64,000 bases of DNA. It comes from Fulvia fulva (taxonomy: Eukaryota; Ascomycota; Dothideomycetes; Mycosphaerellales; Mycosphaerellaceae). Shown piece by piece: positions 56,959 through 64,000 of this stretch. Both the position numbers and the translations under genes were made by a program. The stretch spans positions 992,001 through 1,056,000 of the forward strand of contig NC_063012.1 in assembly GCF_020509005.1 (NCBI RefSeq). Direction: 5' to 3'. Under the pieces are notes generated by a model. The model ran no database searches. It was not told where the DNA came from and worked only from the letters and a program-made list of their open reading frames with translations. Numbering within the stretch: the stretch's first letter is position 1; each line of letters opens with the position of its first letter.

Positions 56959-57685
56959 GAGGGCTCGTGATGGACGGCAAAAGACCACGAACCTTGCGGT
57001 TGCTCGATGCCGATTTATTAAGGTTCTCACTACACTGTCCTCCACATCATCGGGTCGTAAGCAGGAATCGTGGCTTGAGGCGTTGGAGTAAACACATGTG
57101 CATACTTCTTTTCTCCATGGACCACAGCAAGGATGGTCATTACTTCACGAGCGACCATCGCGCCGTGCCTTGAATCTCTTTTGTGCATTGGGCTAGCGTT
57201 GGTGGCGAAACGGAACACGGCCAATGGAGGCAAGTGGCAGGGAGAGGAAACCTTTGAGAAGATTGATACCACCCCCACCGCAACTTATGTACTTGCTTTT
57301 GTTGCTTATTCGAACGATATCACGCAGCGCTGGGAAGTTCATCGTCTACACAATACCAAAGGAGGACACTATTGCTCACGCAAAGGGGCGTTTGGTTTGT
57401 GGGATGGTAGGGGAGGCCGGAGGGAAAGGCGCTGCGGACGAGAGTAGCATGGATCACTCGCTATACCCGTGCAGCCGGCTGCCAGAATGGACCTTTGTGA
57501 TAAAATGGAGGAGCTGTAGATTGATTGTTAGATGAAATGAACAGGCTAGCTACTCTCATATCGATCACGTGCCGTCACTTGCTGTCTCAATCAGGAAGAT
57601 CTCCGCGCTCACCTCCGTCTTGAACATTGACTTCACCGTCCACACTGCTGCGCATACCACCACATCTGGAGAGCCAGCTATCACA
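56959..57685. other. Intergenic region HAPB to mL54
   Basis: HAPB 3' UTR and mL54 promoter/leader; no other gene seen. Confidence 0.45.
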
Positions 57686-58413
57686 ATGATCTGCCGACAA
57701 TGCGCCCAGCGTCTAGCACGCCGCAACACCTCCCACATCACCTGCCGAGCCTTCTCCCAAACCACATCAAATCGAGCACAAGCAGTAACAGCCCAAACCA
57801 CAACCGCAACGAATCCCCGACCAAACGACAGACCCGCCGCGACTTCCACGTCAGCAGCGCAGCCCTTCAGCACACCGCTCACTCCCGCTCCTGAGAATTT
57901 GGATCTACCGACCAACAAAGATGTCGACAAGAGCAAGAAGCCGCTGCAGATACAGAGCAGTGTACCCGCAGGAACAGTACTGAAGGGCCTCAATTTCATG
58001 AAGAATAAGCAAGACCCCGTGGCATTGGAAGATTCAGAGTATCCGCCCTGGTTATGGACGGTGTTGAATAAGAGTGGCGCGGCGGAGAGTGGGAGTGGGC
58101 TCGATGCTGAGGGTGATTTGTTCTGTATGTTTCACGTTCCTCTCTCTATTTCCCCCCAGCCCTTGCGTCCTATCGCTAACACACCACAGCCAAATCGAAG
58201 AAACAACGCCGCATCGCCGCGAAAGCATTAAAGAAACGACAACTCCTAGACCCAGAGTCCTTGGTGGAGAAAGTCCCGATCTATGAACAGAGTGTAGATT
58301 TACCGAGGGATCCTAGGGAGAGTTTGGGTGCTAGGGAGCAGTTGACGAAGGCCATGAGGGAGAGGAGGAGGAGTAAGATTAAGGAGGATAATTTCTTGAA
58401 GGAGATGAGTTAG
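57686..58413 (+). CDS. Mitochondrial ribosomal protein mL54 (MRPL37-like)
   Basis: Exons 57,686-58,124 and 58,190-58,413 with a 65-nt GTATGT...CAG intron, 220 residues. The N-terminus MICRQCAQRLARRN, rich in Arg/Ser/Thr and with few acids, looks like a mitochondrial presequence. The mL54 block is GTVLKGLNFMKNKQDPVAL then EYPPWLWTVL (about 96-127). The C-terminal half is basic (KSKKQRRIAAKALKKR; REQLTKAMRERRRSKIKEDNFL), as in rRNA-binding mitoribosome proteins. A longer frame upstream (57,569) adds no family sequence. A large-subunit protein for mitochondrial translation. Confidence 0.87.
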
Positions 58414-58447
58414 AGCGCGTGAATGAAGCGCGGCGGTGTGCGGTATG

Positions 58448-58732
58448 GACAGGCCAGCGATAAAGAGCGGCAGGTTCTGTCGGCCGCCTGGTACTTTACG
58501 ATCTATTGAGGCGCGCAATGCATGACGCACAATACCAGTCCATTTTCTCTGTGACCAAGCAGGCCATTACTACACGAAGCGCCACGTGTACAACACGGAC
58601 GGGCCAGCGATGAAGAGCGGCAGGTCTTGTGGCGAGCCTGGTATGTCACGATTTCTTGAGGCGTGTGATGCATGACGCGCAAAACCAATCCATTTTCTAT
58701 GGCCAAGCAGGCCATTACTGCATGAAGCGCTT
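58448..58732. repeat. Imperfect tandem duplication, period about 150 bp
   Basis: Two copies, 58,448-58,584 and 58,598-58,732, share the blocks GGCCAGCGAT-AAGAGCGGCAGG, ATGCATGACGC, CCATTTTCT and AAGCAGGCCATTACT. They differ mostly by transitions. Non-coding, just downstream of mL54. Two copies only; not a transposon that I recognise. Confidence 0.75.
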
Positions 58733-58953
58733 CAGCGCTTCCAAATTACGCCCCCTTCCCAGCTCTTGCTCCATCCTCCAGCACTTCTGTGCTACCTTCG
58801 CAGCGCCGTAGCCCGACACGCCCCCCGCCCCCCAAAAAAGCAACGCAAGAAAAAATCAACGCTGAAAAAAGCTCTGCTCCACGCTGCCCATGCCGCCGCC
58901 CGCCCCTTCATCCTCCACCTCTGTACCACGTAGTACGCCATTGCACGGCGCGC

Positions 58954-60756
58954 TTATACGTACCTTATGATAGGATTTCCGTCCACCTCTACCGGCCGAG
59001 AACCCTCCCCAATACCTCCAAGCGGCACACCTTCAGCAACGCCAGCGGAGAAGCTCACAGCCGAGTCACTACGCTGGAGAGCTGGTGTGACAACTGCTGG
59101 TGGTGGTGTTGGCTTCTTCCGACCGGCACCTGCGAACAAGCGCTGGATCCAGGCCCACTTCTCCTTAGTCTTGGCTTTGTCTTCCTTCGGGGGAGAGCCC
59201 ACGACGATTAGGTCTCCGGTCTCGCCGACGTCAGGGATGGTCTCTTCCCAGATTGTGCTGCCGTTGGCGCTCTGCATGATCATTGTCTTCCGCGGCTTGG
59301 GCGCGATCACTGTCTTTCGCTTGTGCTGCTCGGGGTCCCAGGCTTTGGCGTGCATGAGGTCGGTAGCGATGTGACTGAGGACGTTGCGAAGGGCCGGGAT
59401 CTTGTTTCGTTGCAGGGTGGCGTAGAGTAGATCGTGGTGTTGCTGGCTAGCTCTGTGTTGCAATGTTAGTGAGTCTGTTACGAGAGAGAGCGAAGGGTTC
59501 CTTGATCTTACCTAATCTCCTCACGAGTCTTCTCTCCGCCCTTCACGAAATCGTTGAGATTCTTGCTCGCTTCGATCACGTCTTTCTCGATCGTTGCAAT
59601 CTCTTTCTCGACGTTGGCAAAGTCCCGCTGAATGTCGATGATGTTCGGCTTCTCGCTGTGCTTCTTGGTGTGGTATGGGTATGCGCTTGACATACTTGGA
59701 TATGGCTCTGACGATATCGTGGCGCCGTCTTCGCCGCTGTCTGGAGACGACTTGAGTGACTTGTCGTACTGCTCGAGTTCTTCGCAGCGCTTAGCGAAGT
59801 CTGAGCCAATCCAGTCGTGGTTGCTGCAGGTCAAGAGGTGTCAGCCATGTTCAAGAAGCATGTGTCGACGCCTTGGCGCCACCACTGGAGTAAGGGATGG
59901 GAACACGAGTAATTTTTTGAGAAACGCCATCAGCCAAAACTCACCTCTCTGGCTCATAGATCTCGGCCGAAAATGGCTTGCGGCCATTCCACTCCTGTTG
60001 TGCCAGATTGAAAGGGTTCCAGGCACCTGGTTTTGCCTCGCGGAGCCTATCGACCGTGTTGCTTCGGTGGCGGACAGTGTCCTTCGGAGTTGGCAGGACG
60101 GTGACCTTATCATCTTCATCGCGGTACCAGAACTGGCATTCTGGATCTGGCTGTCTTGGCTGGTAGTCCACCTCTGCAGGTGCGGTGATGTCGTCAAAGG
60201 CAATGGCATGTGCAGTCATGCGCTGCTTGGAGAGGACCGCCTCGATGCCGGCTCGTGGTACCACAACGTCCAAGACCGCCCAAGGGTTGTCGGTGTTCTT
60301 CTTATTGAACGGATAGTGATGGTAAGCCTTGCCGCCCTAGCATGTGAAGTCAGTGACCGCTCGCGGGTAAACAATAACAGGACTCACCACCGCCTCTAGG
60401 TCTCGCTTGATGGCAATAACGCGTGCCATGATGTTACTGGTTGGGCCGGTGCCGAAGTACTCGTGTGCGATCATGACTCTGATATCGCGGCAGTTGGTCT
60501 CTCGAAGCTGGATGGACCACTTCACGCGGGCGTCCTTGATGAGTTGGCGGAGCTCATCAGCACCACCTGGCTTGTTCTGGGAGAACTCGGTGTGGTAGTC
60601 GTTCAGGAGGTCGTAGAGATGCTTCTTGCGATCGATGGAGTTGAAGATGATGCGAGAGGTATGGTTAGCAGAATCGGGCTCGATCTTGAAAACAGCATGG
60701 CGGAGAGGGATGTACTCCATGTTGACACCTGTGCTGGCAGCTTGGGCTTGCGCCAT
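58954..60756 (-). CDS. Unrecognised conserved-looking fungal protein, 523 residues
   Basis: Four exons (60,756-60,388; 60,336-59,945; 59,823-59,512; 59,452-58,954), all GT-AG and in frame. I do not recognise a domain. The N-terminal part (about 15-125: MEYIPLRHAVFKIEP, then DLLNDYHTEF and MIAHEYFGTGPTSNIMARV) looks folded. The middle has WAVLDVVVP and FWYRDEDDKVTVL. A coiled-coil-like stretch (IQRDFANVEKEIATIEKDV) follows, then a Lys-rich, low-complexity end. The start at MAQAQ is chosen because a TATATA lies about 70 bases upstream (60,826-60,831). The stop falls within AAG|GTACGT, which could be a donor for one more exon. No signal peptide. Confidence 0.75.
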
Positions 60757-60825
60757 GGCGGCGGAGGGTGTTGTGGTTGATTGTGCTTGGTGAATGATGC
60801 TGGTCGAGTATACTCTCGGCGGCGG

Positions 60826-60831
60826 TATATA
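60826..60831 (-). promoter_or_regulatory. TATA-like box before the 523-residue gene
   Basis: TATATA about 70 bases upstream of the chosen ATG on the reverse strand. Confidence 0.4.
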
Positions 60832-61046
60832 CAAGCGATAGTGATGTCGGGGGTGTTTTGTGGTGTGTTGGAGGTGAAGGAAGCGGCGGCAATTTGGCCG
60901 CGTGTGATCAGGGTGAGATGAGATTATGGCCGTTTGACAAACGCTGCTCAGCAGCTGTCTACCTTCACTGCTTCACTTCGCTTCACTTACGACCCGACTC
61001 AATCTCATCTGTATTCACTCTGGCTCCCATCTGTTCAACCCGAGCT

Positions 61047-63833
61047 TCACCTGACCATACACCTGCATCTGCAGCCCGGGACAGGACAGTCAACGTGCTT
61101 CTCGAACCAACTCTGGGCATGGTGTGCGTGGAATCCGTGCTGGCACCTAACACAGAACGTCAGGAACTTCGCCATCACATCGCCCAGCTTCTGCAGTTCC
61201 TTCGTTCCCCCTCGAGTTGCAGGATCTGGTGTTCCTAGCCACATCTTGCAAATGCCGCAACGAGGCATATGTCTCCCACATTTGGTGCAAGACACGCCCG
61301 CACTCGCTGCGGCCTTCACCTGCGGGGCAATGGCATCCTTACTCGATGCCACAAGCTGCTGACCTGAAGGTCTCAACGGCGTGCGCCCATCTCGTCTCGC
61401 AAGAGTCTGTTGGCAATGGGCACATCGAAGTGTGATCTGAGATGGCGGAGACTCGATCAAGCTTTCGTCTCCCTTCGTTCTGGCCATTTGCGTATGCTGC
61501 ACCACAAATCGAGTGCGCTCAATAAACGCTCGCCAGCTTTGCATTTGCATGAAGTAAGTCTCTTTCCACATGTCCCACCGTACATCGCTCACGTAGAGCG
61601 GGCACGTGAAGGCTGTCGCCATTACGGCCGTCTGTAGGTCATTCGTTTTGCTGATGTAGGTCTGGAAGAGATCCATGGCCTGGTCACTCAAGCCAGTGAG
61701 CAGAATCCCCTCGAGGTCACCATTCTTCACCGCTCGAGCAGTCTCGCTCTGCAGGAACCCGTGAATCTCGCTGTCATTGAGATATTTCAGACCCAACGCT
61801 ACTCTGTAACCCAAGTGAAGGTAGTTCGTCTTCATCACATCGCGCCAGTTGCCCGTCGTCAAGAATGTCAGAAGAGCTTTCAAAGCAGGATCTTCGGTAT
61901 CGGCTGCCATCCAGAGGCACATCTCTCTTTGCTCTTCATTGATTGTGTCCGAAGCCAATAGCGCACCGAGCCCGATATTAGGCACAGTCTTGCTCCTGAT
62001 CAATTGCCTCAGCAAGTTTAGCGCCACATGCTTATACTCATGCAGAACGGCTTGGACCACGGCTTGATAATACAAGCACCGGTTTATAAGCTCGTGACAC
62101 TCTGTCTCGAGAGACTCGACAGTGAACTTCCAACCACACAACTCGAGCGCAAGCTGACGGTGTTCTGGGAAGTCCGTCCGTACGCCTTTGAACGACGGCA
62201 GCTCCCTCGAAACGTTCAAGTCATAGATGGCATCCTCGACCTTTCCCGCAGCTGGAGACAGAGTCCGACGACTCACGCTGCCAATCGTCTCCAAACAGAT
62301 TCCTGTGACGCCAGCGAAGCTCAAATCAAGACTCTCGGACATCATGCCCTGATCTGCTGCCTGCGTCTGAAAGCGACCAATAATCTCCCATAGCCGCTCC
62401 AGCTGCCAGTTCCCGGACACAATCTCGACATTCTTCATGCAGTCAAACAAGTAGCCACGGGAGCACCGCTCTCGCTGAATTGACGAAGTTGCTAAGATAC
62501 TGTCCAGCTGTGGTGATCCTGGACCGCACTCGATCTTTTGGACATCGTCTTCATCGTCGACTACCTCACCACTGTACTCGTGGGGCCCAAAGTCTTCGGC
62601 GCTGTGCTGGTGCTCGTACGGCGCGCGACGCTTCATTGGCTTTGCTCGTGTTTTGACTTCCGTAATGGCAATATCCTCATAATTGAGAGCAAGATCGCCT
62701 CGAGCTGTGAGTGCTGCGTGTGGAAAGATTGAAGGCACTCTGATGACATCCATTCTTCGACTCGACCGCAAGGCTATTACAGGCTGTTCCGAGAGCTTCC
62801 CGTCTTCAGAGATCCAGTCGAAGGCGATCAGGCGCTCATCAATCTGTTCGCTGCTTTCTTCAACATCATCGATGGCTTTTGAGACTTCTCTTGTACAAGA
62901 GACATAGCGGTTACAACTCCAAGGCAGTCCACCGTAGCTGTTCTGCGCAACATAGTCGTTGTTGCTAAGCAATGTGTCACTGCCCTCTACCATATCAATG
63001 ACTCTCAGCTCTCCTCTACTGGAGCATATCGCCAAGCGACCGCGCTGTTGACCCGAATACCGCAGACTCCAGACAGAGGTTCTTGCGGAGTTGTCAACGG
63101 CTGGTCTGAGATCAAACACGGCTCCGTTGTTGCTCCCACTAACGCTTGTTTGGTTGATCCAGCGCCTGTCCCAGACACTCACAGAAGGGTCGTCAGAAGA
63201 TCCAGCACTGGCAAAGTAGTTCTCGTCCAACGGATCAATTGCAATGTTGTTGACATTGCGGGTGGAGACCTGAGTGTTGTTGGTATTGGCGAAGTACCCG
63301 TCCCTCAAGTCGTAAAGACGGATCAGAGATCTCTGAGCCGCGACGACGAGCTCCTCTGGCTGGCTTGGAAAGAACCGTACACTCGATACAACTTCTGCAG
63401 GGCACAACCTTCGGATCGGATCTGGATTTTCGCTGGCTGCATCGTAGATGTTAAGGCAGTTGTCCGAGCGCGTCTTGTCTAGAGCGACTGCCAGCCAGTC
63501 CAGACGGTTTAGTGCTATCGAATTGCATTTTCGCTGCTGCTTGAGTTTGAACGTTGCCACAGTCTCCGAAGGACGGCCATCCTCTCGCAGCTTGACCAGA
63601 CATGCACTTCCTGAGACCAGGCCAAGGGATACAATCGACTCATTCGTCTTTGACCAGTCAAATGCAGAAAAGTTTGGCAACCGAGTGATACGAGCCACGC
63701 AAGAATAGTCGATATGGTCTCTTTGCCGACTGTGTACTTGATTGAGCGTCAGGCTTCCGTCGTTGGCGTCCACAAGGAGGAATCTCTCCCTATCGCCGGT
63801 CGAGTGTGGCGACCATCGTACAGCCGCTTCCAT
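61047..63833 (-). CDS. SEA complex/GATOR2 subunit Sea4 (Mio)
   Basis: 928 residues, no intron. The N-terminal WD40 propeller (about 1-400) has several blade ends (LIRLYDLRD, PSVSVWDRRW). A long alpha-solenoid middle follows, then a C-terminal Cys/His-rich zinc module of the Mio type: CAHCQQTL, CTKCGRHMPRCGICKMW and CVRCQHGFHAHHAQSWF, ending CPVPGCRCRC. This is the layout of Sea4/Mios, part of the vacuolar-membrane complex that relays amino-acid status to TORC1. Length is near the family's usual. An acidic loop (about 425-435) is unconserved. Clear family assignment; symbol left blank since naming differs among fungi. Confidence 0.93.
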   Translation of the reverse strand: MEAAVRWSPHSTGDRERFLLVDANDGSLTLNQVHSRQRDHIDYSCVARITRLPNFSAFDWSKTNESIVSLGLVSGSACLVKLREDGRPSETVATFKLKQQRKCNSIALNRLDWLAVALDKTRSDNCLNIYDAASENPDPIRRLCPAEVVSSVRFFPSQPEELVVAAQRSLIRLYDLRDGYFANTNNTQVSTRNVNNIAIDPLDENYFASAGSSDDPSVSVWDRRWINQTSVSGSNNGAVFDLRPAVDNSARTSVWSLRYSGQQRGRLAICSSRGELRVIDMVEGSDTLLSNNDYVAQNSYGGLPWSCNRYVSCTREVSKAIDDVEESSEQIDERLIAFDWISEDGKLSEQPVIALRSSRRMDVIRVPSIFPHAALTARGDLALNYEDIAITEVKTRAKPMKRRAPYEHQHSAEDFGPHEYSGEVVDDEDDVQKIECGPGSPQLDSILATSSIQRERCSRGYLFDCMKNVEIVSGNWQLERLWEIIGRFQTQAADQGMMSESLDLSFAGVTGICLETIGSVSRRTLSPAAGKVEDAIYDLNVSRELPSFKGVRTDFPEHRQLALELCGWKFTVESLETECHELINRCLYYQAVVQAVLHEYKHVALNLLRQLIRSKTVPNIGLGALLASDTINEEQREMCLWMAADTEDPALKALLTFLTTGNWRDVMKTNYLHLGYRVALGLKYLNDSEIHGFLQSETARAVKNGDLEGILLTGLSDQAMDLFQTYISKTNDLQTAVMATAFTCPLYVSDVRWDMWKETYFMQMQSWRAFIERTRFVVQHTQMARTKGDESLIESPPSQITLRCAHCQQTLARRDGRTPLRPSGQQLVASSKDAIAPQVKAAASAGVSCTKCGRHMPRCGICKMWLGTPDPATRGGTKELQKLGDVMAKFLTFCVRCQHGFHAHHAQSWFEKHVDCPVPGCRCRCMVR

Positions 63834-64000
63834 CAGCGCGCTGTGCCGGGCGGAGATCTATGCGCATCGCGTTCTAACCAATGTCTACTCCTTCGACTCA
63901 ACGACAGCTGAGTGTTGCCTTCACGATACGACGAGACTTGAAGACGAAGCAAGTGCTGTCCACGAAAGACAACGGCCCGTCGTGTGGCGCAGCTGATCCC
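63834..64000. other. Upstream of Sea4, window edge
   Basis: Short promoter stretch for Sea4; nothing else can be supported in 167 bases. Confidence 0.4.

Noticed and set aside
1..64000. CRISPR array or biosynthetic gene cluster
   Set aside because: No spaced short repeats; no polyketide or peptide synthetase. The mpaB-like relic alone is not a cluster.

Overview
The window is filamentous ascomycete DNA, most like a Dothideomycete. Introns are short (about 50-100 nt) with GTRNGT donors and CTAAC/CTGAC branch motifs, the gene set is fungal (HapB, CHD1, Rli1, a HET-domain gene, Sea4, Lsm8), and transposons have been hit by repeat-induced point mutation (RIP). It has two compartments that meet near 27,165.

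Bases 1-27,165 are a nested transposon block with no host gene. Most of it has almost no CpA/TpG while CpG stays common, and old reading frames are full of TAG codons: the RIP signature. A chromodomain Ty3/Gypsy element (about 1518-13,785) is broken by an intact LINE (2170-7325, 14-bp target duplication) and by a RIP-mutated reverse-strand LINE (about 7590-12,425). An older Copia fragment follows, broken by a pogo/Fot1-like DNA transposon with inverted repeats (14,105-15,245) and by a second intact LINE (15,323-20,185, 15-bp duplication). A complete but mutated Copia (20,783-26,316; two 234-bp LTRs, 5-bp duplication) comes next, then a dead Tc1/mariner transposase. The two intact LINEs lack RIP damage, so they arrived late; LINE-2 is also strikingly CpG-poor.

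Bases 27,165-64,000 are ordinary genic DNA. Left to right: a membrane-anchored sulfotransferase-like gene (+), a single-C2H2-finger protein (+), an ER/Golgi-type monothiol glutaredoxin (-), the ribosome-recycling ATPase Rli1/ABCE1 (-), the remodeler CHD1 (+, six exons), LSM8 (+), a small gene ending in a CaaX motif (+), a HET-domain gene (+), an internally deleted mpaB-type oxygenase gene (-), an AFG1-like ATPase (-), a short deleted Tc1/mariner element, an acyl-CoA dehydrogenase (+), the CCAAT-binding subunit HapB (+), mitochondrial ribosomal protein mL54 (+), an unrecognised 523-residue protein (-), and the SEA/GATOR2 subunit Sea4/Mio (-).

Most of these are unlinked housekeeping genes. The exception is about 45.8-51.6 kb, which looks accessory: CaaX protein, HET gene, oxygenase pseudogene and a transposon remnant lie close together. 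The points most worth a second look are a coding-like acidic tail just past the Rli1 stop that a 44-nt splice would join, the opposite dinucleotide biases of neighbouring transposons, the oxygenase deletion, and the deleted mariner element.
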